The notes under the pieces were generated by a model, which saw nothing but the letters and a program-made list of their open reading frames with translations, made no database searches and was not told the origin of the DNA. From NCBI GenBank assembly GCA_949825025.1, contig OX463781.1:5683370-5747369 (forward strand): a DNA stretch of 64,000 nucleotides, read 5' to 3'. The translations under genes and the position numbers were made by a program. Positions 32,560 through 44,195 of the stretch are shown one piece after another (positions within the stretch are counted from its first letter, which is position 1; the number at the start of each line of letters is the position of its first letter). The DNA comes from Siphlonurus alternatus (Eukaryota > Arthropoda > Insecta > Ephemeroptera > Siphlonuridae).

Positions 32560-34088
32560 ATTTTTAATTAATCCATATAATTATATAACTTTAATCCGTT
32601 TTTTTTAAGAACATCATGAAATATTTTTTAAACATCTATAGTGCATCTTAAATGTCTTATTTTTGAAAAAAAAAAAAAAATAATAAATGAATACCATTCA
32701 TTATCAGTGCCATGAAATTAATTTAATTTAGGATTTTACTGAACATAATTTTAGACTCTCAGGTAATAAACCTGGTTATTTTCCTGGGTAACTTCTTCGT
32801 GAATTAAATAAATTTTGAATTATGAATCATTAAAAAAAAATATTTAAGGATTAAAAGTCAGTGGTATGAAAAATAGGCTTATTAGATGGTAAACCACTCT
32901 GAAAATTTCAGCAAACCTTCCTGACACCATGAAATAATTTTCCCTTGAAAAAAATTCACCAAATTCGGTGAAAATTAGTATTTAAGATTAACATTGTTTT
33001 AAATAAGTACTGCTGTAAATTTTAGTCAAATCAGTACCTTTTTCATAAGAAAAAAAATAAATATTCAATATCTGCACAGTATTTGTTGCTTTTTTACATC
33101 AGCAAACTAGCAGTTATTTTGTCTTTTATTAAAATTTTATGTACTAAAAATATTTTCAGTTAATCATAGGAAAATATTGAGCAATAGCCGCCGCAGTGAC
33201 ATTAATCCTTAAAAATCATTTTTTTTCGGATTAGAAAGAACTAAAAATACTTGAAAATTATAAAAAAACAATTCAACTTTCGGCTTTTAGAATTAAAAAT
33301 TGTTTTCGAAATTGCTAACTTCCCGTTTTGAATAAATAAAAACGTTTTTACTTTTAAAATTCTAATTTTAGTTTGGAAACAGTAAAAGAAAGGGTAAATA
33401 TTTTATGATAGTTCTTGAAACTTAAAAAAAAAACAGCATGCAAGCTCAAAATATGTTTATAATTTGCTGTTTTCAATGAGTATGTTGTAGAATTGTGAAT
33501 ACCAGAAATTTGTTTTCTTTCTAGATGCGTAAAAAGGTAATGTAAATTTGCTTTGCAGAAGGATTTTTTTTTCTTGCAACAAAACATGGTAAATAAATTA
33601 ACACTCAGGAAATTTCAAAAAAAAAAAAAAAAATAATAACAACAATAAAAATAAAATAGAAAAGAGAGAGCCGTTGAATCCTAAAGCATGTTGTATGGAA
33701 TAGCTCTTTTGAGACTATTTTTTTTATTAATGAGTTGTAAATTTCTTTGAAGGTTAAATATTTTTAGCTGATTTTTCTTTCATTAATTGTTACGCTTTTA
33801 TGCAATGGTAAAACATTTATGATTTATTTTTTGCACTTATAATTTTATTTATTCAAATAATTTAACATTTTATTTCATTATTTTTATGTATTTTATTTGA
33901 TTTAATAGGTTATTTATCAATTTATTAATTTTATATTACACAAAAAATTGTAATATTTTTTTTAATCAAAATTTTCGCTATTAAAAGAAATGGCAATATT
34001 TTATAAAACATTTATAAGGTATGAAAAAAAATATAATTATAAATAGACAAATTCTACTGTGCAAATAAGCACTATAAATTTATTAAGC

Positions 34089-34091
<3 letters not shown>
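32560..34091. other. Long AT-rich stretch, possible intron, no gene seen
   Basis: About 1.5 kb of A/T-rich DNA without any of the repeat families found elsewhere, which is unusual in this window. Poly-A runs at 32668, 33428 and 33619. The minus-strand ORF at 33354-33587 is Lys/Phe/Leu-rich and probably chance. Confidence 0.5.

Positions 34092-34145
<54 letters not shown>
34092..34145. repeat. (AT)n microsatellite
   Basis: About 54 bp of alternating AT. Confidence 0.97.
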
Positions 34146-34147
<2 letters not shown>

Positions 34148-35038
34148 TTGCTCTGGAAAGCTAAATTAAATTTTTATTTAGTTATTTCCATTCCGACACT
34201 AATTTCGATCATCAATAAATAGTAACATTTTTCCGTACGAAGTTTTAAAAAGTTATTAAAAGTTGCTTAATTTTGTTGAAAGAATTTAAAATGTTATAAA
34301 GGAAAATCTAATTTTATTATTATATAATACAATAAGAAAAATTGTATGTATGGAGTACTTCCATATAAAAGTAAAATATTTCAAATAATTTAAAGTTAAA
34401 CTATTAATCATAAACACGTATAAAAAAACAACACTTTTACGTATAAAAAAAAAGTAATATTTACTCATAAGTTAGTAAAGTACTTTGTAAATAAAAAGCA
34501 GAGCGTGAAATCTTTTTAGCTTTTAGTGCGTCAAGTGTCAACTCACTGGTAATAGATGCGACGAGGAAGCAATTAAAACAGTTGGCGTGCCAAGACGAAT
34601 GGAGCACCGTACAAATTTTGTTACGGCATTTTACTCATTACATAAGTAAACCTAAAGATGTCACTTCAATTTTGAGGAATAGTCTTTTACCCTCTACTGA
34701 ACACCAAATTTAATGAAGTATAAATATTAAAAAAAAAAACTTACCTTATAAAAAATGTTGAACATCCTAACGTTTTGTCATATTTAAGTCCAGCGAATTT
34801 TATCACACACAATATAACCAAACACGCGACACACGATGTATAGCAGCAGTAGCAAGTGGTAGCGACCAAAGAGGGATGTAGAGTAGTATGCTGGCTGCCA
34901 CGCCGGACGCCCGATCCTACTCGTTGCACTCGCGCTTCACACGAGTTAACACGGAGATAGCCGATAAGGACCGATGTCCAGAGAATATATTATACAAGTA
35001 GCAGAGAGAAGTGGTGTAGAGGCATATAAGAACTATGA
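34146..35038. other. AT-rich then mixed-composition unique DNA
   Basis: 34146-34490 is A/T-rich. 34500-34690 and 34790-35030 are more balanced and unique, without repeat families. A 62-codon minus-strand ORF (34741-34929) contains Cys-rich TTCYCCYTSCVAC, but I recognise no family. Confidence 0.45.
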
Positions 35039-35057
35039 GAGTTTGTTCTCGACACTG

Positions 35058-35060
<3 letters not shown>

Positions 35061-35124
<64 letters not shown>
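35061..35124. repeat. (GA)n array followed by poly-G
   Basis: About 53 bp of GA and then about 11 G. It is the first part of a purine-dominated segment that extends to about 35430. Confidence 0.97.
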
Positions 35125-35433
35125 AGATACACAAACAGAAAAAGAGAAGATAGAGGATGCAAAGACACGCCTACAACAAGAGAGAGAAAGAGATCAGAAA
35201 GCAAGTTTTGGTACTGGATTTGCGAGAAAGATATGAGAAAAGAGGTAAAGAGGCGAGAAAAAAAGGAGTAAGAAATGAACGAAAGAGAGAAAGGAAGGGA
35301 GAGAGAATGGAAGAGGAATAGAGGGAGGTTTTGGTAGCTCTTGGATTTGCGAGAAAGATGAAAAGAGAGTAAAAGAGAAGGAAAAGAGAGAGAAAAATAG
35401 GAGTAAACGATGAACGAGAGAGAGAGAAGCCAA
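35125..35433. repeat. Purine-rich block containing an imperfect duplication
   Basis: Two related segments follow each other. About 35200-35290 has AAGTTTTGGTACTGGATTTG, CGAGAAAGATATGAGAAAAG and GAGTAAGAAATGAACGAAAG. About 35325-35425 has AGGTTTTGGTAGCTCTTGGA, CGAGAAAGATGAAAAGAGAG and GAGTAAACGATGAACGAGAG. The plus strand is strongly purine-biased. The 188-codon and 79-codon minus-strand ORFs here are Ser/Leu/Phe-rich by-products of that bias. Confidence 0.8.
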
Positions 35434-35540
35434 GAGGGCGCGCTAGATACTACGACGACGATATCTGTTGCTTCTCCAAGCATTGGGTGGAAGTGATGTC
35501 TCTTACGCCTTCTGCACTGGAATGCAATTTCATCAAGTAC

Positions 35541-35795
35541 TCACTCCCTCTCTCCTCCCTTTTGCTCATCTCCAGTAGCAAACCGTTTTCTTCTTGCCGT
35601 CAGCAGAACAAGCAAGTAGAAACTTATGGCTCTTGCAAGAGAGGCCCTGATTAAACGTTGGGCCTGCAAATTGCGAAGAGAAGCTACCACCTCATCTAGT
35701 AAACTTTCCAGCGGGCGGTAGAGGAGGTGTAACTTGCCCTGTTGTTGTCGCAGGAATTTGCCACGTGATGTGTCGATCAAAAAGTTAAAACACAC
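35541..35795 (-). CDS. Unrecognised 84-codon ORF
   Basis: Reads LHLLYRPLESLLDEVVASLR and then NLQAQRLIRASLARAISFYL, with a basic C-terminus. It is not low-complexity and overlaps no repeat family, and the DNA (35450-35770) has near-balanced composition, rare in this window. A helical LxxLL-type pattern is visible, but I know no matching family. It could be an exon fragment, part of a non-coding transcript read in a chance frame, or chance. Confidence 0.15.
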   Translation of the reverse strand: MCFNFLIDTSRGKFLRQQQGKLHLLYRPLESLLDEVVASLRNLQAQRLIRASLARAISFYLLVLLTARRKRFATGDEQKGGERE

Positions 35796-35836
35796 CTTTA
35801 CTAAATTTTTTTATTCAACTATATAAAAAATGACAG

Positions 35837-36067
35837 AGTTGAAATAAATTTCTCTTCTTGTCTAATTTTCTCTTATATTGCACAATTTTAGAGGGAAAAA
35901 AAGATAAGATTATATGTGTCTTTTTTCCACTTCGTTAGCATAAAATGTTAGAAATATTGTCTTCATTTTATCCTCACTTTAAGTAAAGAATACGATATGT
36001 TGTAGAGGTAAAAAGATTAGGATTGGTCGTGTAAAAGATGAGTTGTTGAAGACGTAATTTTTCAATT
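35837..36067 (+). mobile_element. Family A MITE, copy 8
   Basis: AGAGTTGAAATAAATTTCTC at the left, GAAGACGTAATTTTTCAATT at the right. TCATTTTATCCTCACTTTAA and GATATGTTGTAGAGGTAAAA show moderate divergence. Confidence 0.85.
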
Positions 36068-36318
36068 AACATTGAAACTTAAAATACAACAATGTATATT
36101 TGAGGTCGCTATACTACTATGTTTTGTATTGTTAATACTGTATGAGTCTAGTTGCAACAAAGAACTGTTCAACTTGATTTTTTTATACTTCTATGTTTTT
36201 ATACTTTTAAATTATTTATACACTCAAACAATTTAAAAGAATCTGTTTTTTTTTATATATATAAAATATCGTTTAGATGTTACACAACTTGTTCATCAAC
36301 AAACTGAATTGAATTGAC
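36068..36318. other. AT-rich DNA, no gene seen
   Basis: Nothing recognised. Confidence 0.5.
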
Positions 36319-36437
36319 GTACACTCGTCACTTTAGAAATTTTCCCACTTTCAACCTTGTTAATCATTATGGGCTGTGTTATGAACTTATGATTATTAAC
36401 AATGCTGGAAATGGGAAATTTTCCAAGGCGATGAGTT
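36319..36437. mobile_element. Family E palindromic MITE, copy 5
   Basis: GTACACTCGTCACTTTAGAA at the left, GGGAAATTTTCCAAGGCGAT at the right. The loop has degraded to ATGGGCTGTGTTATGAACTT. Opposing ORFs on both strands are palindrome artefacts. Confidence 0.82.
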
Positions 36438-36448
36438 ATATCATTCCC

Positions 36449-36737
36449 ATGAACCCTGGCATTACCAAGACACTTTTTTGTCACAAACTACACCAATAGG
36501 GAGGGGGTGGGGAAGGATGCGAAATGACCCGCTATTTAAATCATATGGTAAAAAAATAGTTATTTTCTCTTTTTTTCAAAACACATTATACTCGTTAACT
36601 ACAGAAAGATTACAATTTTTCAGGTTTTTGGAGTAGTATTTCGTATTTAACACTTGTTTTTTTTGCTTTAAAAAAGTTACGGGTCATCTCGACCCTCCTT
36701 CCCCCCCCCCCCCTTCCTTGATATAGCTAAGGTTAAA
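36449..36737. mobile_element. Family F MITE, copy 5
   Basis: GAACCCTGGCATTACCAAGA at the left, CCTTGATATAGCTAAGGTT at the right. The G-rich block is near 36500, GAAATGACCCGCTATTTAAA follows, and the C-homopolymer at about 36703-36715 opposes the G block. Confidence 0.85.
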
Positions 36738-36920
36738 ACACTTAAAAATTAATAACTCAATAACTTTATCCTATTAATCAATTAATCAGGTTAAAAATAT
36801 ATTTTATTTTTACCATCAAGAAATAATTAGCAACGGGCGCTACTGCCATTCTATTTACCTGCATTGTAGTGAGGATTAGTACCTATCTTACCATCAACAG
36901 AGTGATCTTTAGCACCTCTC

Positions 36921-37349
36921 GAATTGAAATAAAATTCATCTTTTATTCGCTATTATAAGCTCTCCTCTCGTCTTTTGTCCTCTTATTTTGCAACATTTTA
37001 AAGGAAAACAGAGAGAAAAAGACGAGATTACGTCTTTTTTTTCCTCTACTTGAGCATAAAATGTTGAAATATATTGGGTGCGATTCACGAAGCAGTTAGC
37101 CAGGTTTTTAAACACGTTTAGTTTAACCACGTTTAACTAGGTGGTTTAACACGTAAAAAAGATAATAGTTAAACGTGGTTAAACTAAACGTGGTTAGAAA
37201 CCTGGATAACTGCTTCGTGAATTGTACCCATTGTCTTCATTTCATCCTCACTTTGAGCGAAGAGGAAATAAGATGTGTTTTAGAGGTAAAAATATTATTA
37301 GGTTTAGACGTGTTAAGGATGAGTTCAAGATGTAATTTTTCAACTAGGG
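36921..37349 (+). mobile_element. Family A MITE interrupted by palindrome I
   Basis: GAATTGAAATAAAATTCATC at the left, GATGTAATTTTTCAACTAGG at the right. The internal site GAAATATTGTCTTCATTTCA of intact A copies is opened at ATT by the 154-bp palindrome at 37076-37229. Confidence 0.92.
37076..37229. mobile_element. Family I palindromic MITE with ATT duplication
   Basis: Left GGGTGCGATTCACGAAGCAG and right CTGCTTCGTGAATTGTACCC. The whole 154 bp is close to one perfect palindrome with the repeated unit AACCACGTTTA in the arms. Flanked by ATT (37073-37075 and 37230-37232), duplicated from a single ATT in the host A sequence. A 3-bp duplication and GGG...CCC ends fit PIF/Harbinger loosely, although TWA is the usual target. 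Other copies: 45403 and 54958. Confidence 0.9.
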
Positions 37350-37625
37350 TTCCCAAATACCGTGTTTGACTTGAAGAAACGAGCCGCTCACTCTACATGG
37401 TTAGTTCGCCCTGACTTTATGCAACCTGTTCAACATGAATACAAAGCAGGTTGCATATAAACCAGGGGCAATGGCTACCGCATCGTTTTGATCCTGCTGA
37501 ATATTAGTGAATATATTGCCTAACCACTAATAATATAACCTTCATAAGCAAATCTTGCCTATTTGGATATAAGACATCAATTTATATATTATAAATCGGA
37601 AGAATTATACAAACATCTGTGGCAG
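37350..37625. other. Unique intergenic DNA, no gene called
   Basis: Moderately AT-rich. Contains a short inverted pair (ATGCAACCTGTTC at 37420 and GCAGGTTGCAT at 37446). Nothing else recognised. Confidence 0.5.
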
Positions 37626-37630
37626 ATATA

Positions 37631-38013
37631 AAGGTGCATTTCCATGGAACGGGGAAAGCGAGAAAATAGCGTGCCATAGCCAATCAGAGACTCGGGATTT
37701 CCTCACCTTGCGGGGAGTGATTTTATCGCCAACATGGCCACCATACGAGATTGAAGCAAGTGCGCTATTTTCGCCCCGCCAAGCCCCGCTTGACAACGCT
37801 TCATGGAAAAGCACCTTTTCCCTCTTAATTCACTTTTCCATGGAGCGATGTCACGTGAGGCTTGGCGGGGCGAAAATAGCGCACTTGCTTCAATCTCGTA
37901 TGGCGGCCATGTTGGCGATAAAATCACTACCCGCAAGGTAAGAAAATCCCGAACCTCTGATTGGCTGCGGCAAGTGATTTTTTCACTTTCTCCGCTCCAT
38001 GGAAATGCACCTT
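37631..38013. mobile_element. Two family H MITEs head to head
   Basis: Copy Ha (about 37631-37815) starts AAGGTGCATTTCCATGGAAC and runs to TTCATGGAAAAGCACC. Copy Hb (about 37835-38013) is its reverse and ends CCATGGAAATGCACCTT. Together they make one inverted repeat with arms of about 180 bp. Shared blocks are GCGAGAAAATAGCG, AGCCAATCAGAGA, CCAACATGGCC and AAGTGCGCTATTTTCGCCCC. The overlapping ORFs on both strands arise from this symmetry. A single H lies at 52853-53057. Confidence 0.88.
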
Positions 38014-38069
38014 CAAGATACATGGGCGATAATTCAATGAAGCTCATGTTACATCTCGCTGTTCTTAAG

Positions 38070-38990
38070 AGCTATTTTTTTTTTCAATGTGTTTACTCAT
38101 AATATAAACATAGTACAGTACATAATATACATAAGAAGATTCAGTAGACCCCAAGAGTTTGAAAAACTCGTAACGGAGAACGTTAATTAAATCAATTTTA
38201 ACTTTTGACAAGATGGCAAGAATCAGTTGTATATTTTTTTACAAATATGCACAAGCAACTCCCGATATTATATATATATACAATATATTATTACATATAT
38301 ATATAACTATGATGGAGATGACTCACAGTATAAACAAAAACTGTAGGTGAATAAAAGAATTCAAATTGTATTTTACAACTTGAATTTTTGTGTACAATTT
38401 AACTCAGTAGAGGAAAATAATAACTCTTGTACAAATACTTTAAAATCTTTTAGGGATCCCAGTCTAACATCCATAGGAAGAGAATTGTAGAAAATAGCAC
38501 CTCTATGCAAAAATGCTTCCTGCCCAATTCTACAATTGGTTTGTTGGAGATGTACATTCCTCGAATTTCTTGTAAAATGATAATGAATATTTGAGTTAAA
38601 ATTTAGAATAATACTTAATTAATTTTTTCTTTACAACTTTATGCTGAATTTTTTAATACATGGCAACAACTTCTTTGAAATATTACTTATTTATATTTAA
38701 AATCTTTGTAGTGGAATACACATCTATTGTTTTAGTTAATCTAGGCATATTGAAAATAAATTTTACAGCAGCTCTGTTTTGCAAAATTTGTAGAGGATTT
38801 AGTACTTTTTTAGTAGCACCACCCCAAATGGGTAGCATATAATTTATATGTGAGTTTATAAAAGAGAAGTTCATAGATCTTTTCATAGGAAAATATATAA
38901 ATTTTCTACATCCATAGAGTGCAACAATATAGCTGGTAATTTTTTTTAACACAATCAACATGTTTATCCCAAACTAAGCTATAATTTAAT
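38070..38990 (-). pseudogene. Decayed 3' end of a non-LTR retrotransposon (LINE RT C-terminus)
   Basis: Minus-strand translation gives, in order: LVWDKHVDCVKK (about 38985-38950), a frameshift in a run of A's, SFINSHINYMLPIWGG and LQILQNRAAVKFIFN (38683-38961 frame), an in-frame stop at 38683, a second stop, a frame change, then HFTRNSRNVHL, GQEAFLHRGAIFYNSLP and a terminal stop at 38373-38375. This order (SHxxYxxxxWG, LQxLQNRAxR, HxxxTRN, then a G-A-x-x-x-NSLP motif) is typical of the C-terminal end of Jockey/CR1-type reverse-transcriptase ORFs. The 3' untranslated part runs to an A-tract at about 38070. The rest of the element (5' part, endonuclease, catalytic YADD region) is absent. A dead copy. 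Confidence 0.85.
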
Positions 38991-39193
38991 TATTATAGGA
39001 AGTAGGAAAATAGGGAATAATCTAAAACATTCTAGGAAATATGACGAGAAATGCATATAGATGCATTGCACGTGCAGTGATGCAGTACCATCTTCAAGAC
39101 AAGGGCTCTTGGACATGAAATAAACTGAATTATAAATGCATTACACAATATTATTCCCGAATATCCTCTATTTTGTGAAATTGGCATATTATT
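38991..39193. other. Intergenic DNA, no gene seen
   Basis: No feature recognised between the LINE relic and repeat J. Confidence 0.5.
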
Positions 39194-39500
39194 ATGAAGG
39201 ACCAAGAGATGATGATGACGGCTGAAATTTTGGCTGATTTTGCCGAGGATATGGCAATACCTATAGTATTTGGAGAATCACAAAAACAACAAAATTTATA
39301 TGAAATATTTTTTTTTATATTATTTGTCCGAAAGTATTTGACAACTAATTATGGTGTTGTCATTTCTGTAAAATTATGCTGTGTCTGGGCTGACAGAACA
39401 TTTACATGATTTTACAATGTTAAACAGCCAATCTATCCTCGCCAGACGCACGTAGTTATAGCTGTTACCACTAGGTTTGCTATTAACTTTATGATGTCAA
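39194..39500 (+). repeat. Family J repeat, copy 2
   Basis: AAGGACCAAGAGATGATGAT, GGAGAATCACAAAAACAAC, GTATTTGACAACTAATTATG, TTTCTGTAAAATTATGCTG and a right end ACTTTATGATGTCA. The 71-codon ORF over it (MKDQEMMMTAEILADF at the start) is open here but is not conserved in frame in the other copies. Confidence 0.85.
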
Positions 39501-39504
39501 TATA

Positions 39505-39944
39505 AGTCGTTTATTGATGGTAACAACTTTTTTCAACCTTGAGCAAAAACGAATCTCAACATTCTGTAATCAAGGTACACATTTGAAGAAATAAATTTAA
39601 CATAATATCAATGTTGCCGCTTACCGATATACATACACAACACCACAACAGTAAAGTTAATACTTAAATTATATAAATTTAAAGATTATTTTATATATTA
39701 GAAACTTGCTGTGCATTTCCATTCTATTATAATTAAGTTTTAAATATTACAGAGAATTTGTGTGTTAATTATCATGGTCGGAATGAGCTGTGTAATGATC
39801 AGATCTCCATTGTTTGTGGTTTGCTGGGAGGACCTTGTGGAATAGTGAACAGAGAGCTTTTCTCTTGCTGCTACTGAGTAATGCTATTACCTCAGCCTAC
39901 CACCACGTGATGTAGGGGGTTAGGGATTAGAGGTGCTAGTACAG
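39505..39944. other. Unique intergenic DNA, no gene called
   Basis: 39770-39945 is more balanced in composition and unique (TGCTGGGAGGACCTTGTGG, CTACCACCACGTGATGTAGG). No ORF supports a gene. Confidence 0.45.
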
Positions 39945-40390
39945 CCTACATCTCCTTCTCTCTATCTTTCCTTCTTTGTATCTCTCTCTTTCTCTCCCTG
40001 TCTCCTTCTCTCTCTTCCTCTCCGTCCCTCCGTCCCTCCGTCCCTCCGTCCCTCCGTCCCTCCGTCCCTCCGTCCCTCCGTCCCTCCGTCCCTCCGTCCC
40101 TCCGTCCCTCCGTCCCTCCGTCCCTCCGTCCCTCCGTCCCTCCGTCCCTCCGTCCCTCCGTCCCTCCGTCCCTCCGTCCCTCCGTCCCTCCGTCCCTCCG
40201 TCCCTCCGTCCCTCCGTCCCTCCGTCCCTCCGTCCCTCCGTCCCTCCGTCCCTCCGTCTCTCCGTCCCTCCGTCTCTCCGTCATTCTGTCTCTCTCCCTC
40301 TCTCCCCCTCCGTTCCTCTCTCCTTGTCTCTATCCTTCTTTGTTTCTTTCTCTCTGTCTCTCTCCCCCTCTCTCTCCCTCCCTCTCACGC
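39945..40390. repeat. Octamer minisatellite (TCCGTCCC)n in a CT-rich block
   Basis: 40021 to about 40282 is a tandem array of the 8-bp unit TCCGTCCC, about 32 units, almost identical until two C-to-T variants at the right end. It sits in pyrimidine-rich DNA (39945-40020 and 40283-40390). Because 8 is not a multiple of 3, all frames show the same 8-residue period (PSVPPSLR on plus, GGTEGRRD on minus), giving long ORFs on both strands that are not genes. Confidence 0.97.
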
Positions 40391-41134
40391 AGCATGTGGA
40401 AATATTTGACCACTGAAAAGCCATGCCACTTGCCACCACGGTTTACAACGAAACACTCAGCAGCATCGAGCAGAGTTGAGAGCTGCTGTACCTTTGCATG
40501 TACTCTTTTCAAGTACATACATTTATATATGTGCTGGCAAAAACCTCTCTAGCACACACACACTCATATACACAACATAAAGATAATCTGCTTTAAAACT
40601 GTATTCAAGTCTGCCTTTATATTGCTATAGCAGCTTTACGCATTCTACACTTTATATATATGGTATGAAGCACTTTTTAGTTTAAAGTAATAATCTGGCT
40701 TTAGTATAAAGTATTTATAAAATAAAAGTTATTTTTTTCGTTATTAAAATTTATGGTAAATGCTTTTAATAATATAAGGAAATTTGAATAAATTTCAACA
40801 CATTTAAATATCTTTATTAGAGGTATTTCCATTTGTTGATAAAGGTAATGATGATAAGTAGATTGAATTGTATCGATAGAAAAAAATTAATTTTTAGTAA
40901 TAAAAATCATTTTAAAATAGTACATTTTTTTTAATTAAATATAAATATATATATATATGAATGAAAGTAAAATTTTATTTGAAAAAATATAGTGTATATA
41001 TATATATGAGTTAGAGATTTAGGCATTTCATTTTTTTTATATCAATCATCAATATTAGTTACTCATGAAATTTTTTTTATTTATAAAAAAAAAGTCTTCA
41101 AAAATGTATTGGTAACATATTTTTTTACAAGGAT
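40391..41134. other. Intergenic DNA, AT-rich after 40560
   Basis: 40400-40540 is balanced and unique; from 40600 it is A/T-rich with short TA runs. No gene seen. Confidence 0.5.
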
Positions 41135-41505
41135 ACACCCCTTAGAGCATACAGCTCTCGGCAAGGCAGTGCATGAGTAAGTATAAGGAACGGAAAGGAT
41201 GGTGGCAACGGCCTGTTACGCGTCCCAGTATTCGCTGAGGTGAGACTAAGGGAACCGTGGAAAACCTCAGTCAGGACGGACACCTCTACTTTTTATCAAT
41301 GGACAAAAGTGATGTCCAATGCCTGGGGAACGACACACAAAAGTACATCACTGTACTGTGTGGAAAGCTATAAGATGAATTTAACCCAGGAAGGAAGCAA
41401 CAAAATTTTTACTTGAAACTGTCACCCATCCAAGTCCTAACCATGCTTGACGTAGCTTGACTTTAATAATATGACGAGAACCATTGAATCCAGGCTCAAA
41501 CTCAC
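41135..41505 (-). mobile_element. 5S-derived SINE, divergent copy S4
   Basis: Reads on the minus strand. 41421-41482 complements to GGTTCTCGTCATATTATTAA, GTCAAGCTACGTCAAGC and GGTTAGGACTTGGATGGGTG, matching 5S rRNA including the upstream GGTTCTCGTC that S3 and S6 lack. The central motif GAAAACCTCAGTCAGGACGG is at about 41260. The body between differs from the other copies, so this is an older or separate subfamily. Confidence 0.78.
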
Positions 41506-41509
41506 TGAT

Positions 41510-43477
<1,968 letters not shown>

Positions 43478-43521
43478 CAGGATTTTAACCTGGGACCTGT
43501 CCGTTTACATGACGGATGTTC
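43478..43521 (-). repeat. tRNA-like fragment
   Basis: On the minus strand it reads GAACATCCGTCATGTAAACG, then GGTCCCAGGTTAAAATCCTG: an anticodon-arm-like segment followed by a T-arm with a B-box-like GGTTAAAATCC. The acceptor and D arms are not visible, so it is at best a tRNA pseudogene or SINE fragment. Confidence 0.4.
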
Positions 43522-43524
43522 TAA

Positions 43525-43737
43525 AGGTGGATTTTCATGAGTGAAAACGGCAATGCGGCGCGATTTGACGTAAAAGCTGGGAAATCCTATGCGGCGTCGA
43601 ATTCGCGGCGAATCGCGTTAATTACGATGCTCTTTTTCTTTTAATTGCCAAATATGGCCGCCAATGAATATTATTATAGCAAGTGCGCTTTATTCGCGTC
43701 GCGTCGCAGGCTGGAAATCGCCCATGAAAATCCACCT
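43525..43737 (+). mobile_element. Family B MITE, full length, TAA duplication
   Basis: 213 bp, AGGTGGATTTTCATGAGTG to GCCCATGAAAATCCACCT, flanked by TAA at 43522-43524 and 43738-43740. Inside: GCGGCGCGATTTGACG and CCAAATATGGCCGCCAATGA. One of the best preserved B copies. Confidence 0.92.
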
Positions 43738-44038
43738 TAACATTCTTTCCTTTCGAACGATTATACTTGGTTTTGTATGATACTTTAATTCCTATGATGG
43801 AATTAGCACATTGGAATTAAATAATAAAAACGTTTTTTGATGGAGATAACATTCTCTCTACGGACTAAAAATAGATTTTAAATAAAAAGTATAATATAAA
43901 CTTACTTTTTAAGGAGGCGAACGGCTTCGACTTTTATATTTTTATAATATTATTATTGATGCAGTGAAACATATTTCTGCACCAAAAGAAACGACCCTCC
44001 CCCTTCCTCCCCGAATTTTTGCAGTTGTCAATTAAGAC

Positions 44039-44183
44039 GTTCAAAGAAGGTGCGACAATGACGTATTTCGCGCCAAAATGGAAGCAGCCAATCGCACGAA
44101 GGGTTTCTTAAGAGAAGTGATTCTTGATTGGCTGCTTCCGTTTGGCGCGAAATACGTCATTGATGCAACTTTTTTGAACATCT
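44039..44183. mobile_element. Inner fold-back 1
   Basis: GTTCAAAGAAGGTGCGACAA with TGACGTATTTCGCGCC on the left; GGCGCGAAATACGTCA with TGATGCAACTTTTTTGAAC on the right; the inner arms contain AGCAGCCAATC and GATTGGCTGCT. About 145 bp, ends roughly complementary. Confidence 0.85.
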
Positions 44184-44195
44184 TAAATGCCAACA

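Noticed and set aside
34917..35483. 188-codon minus-strand ORF, the longest in the window
   Set aside because: Ser/Leu/Phe-rich translation of a purine-biased strand and a GA array; no domain and no codon signal.
37605..38102. Four similar ORFs (69-114 codons) on both strands sharing LLQSRMVAMLAIKSLPAR-like ends
   Set aside because: They are translations of two inverted family H elements; the same peptide appears on both strands because the DNA is palindromic.
40021..40282. CRISPR-like array
   Set aside because: Contiguous 8-bp tandem units without spacers in a eukaryotic context.
39933..40416. Overlapping ORFs of 112-158 codons on both strands with 8-residue repeats
   Set aside because: An 8-bp tandem repeat without stop codons reads open in all frames; period and strand symmetry explain everything.
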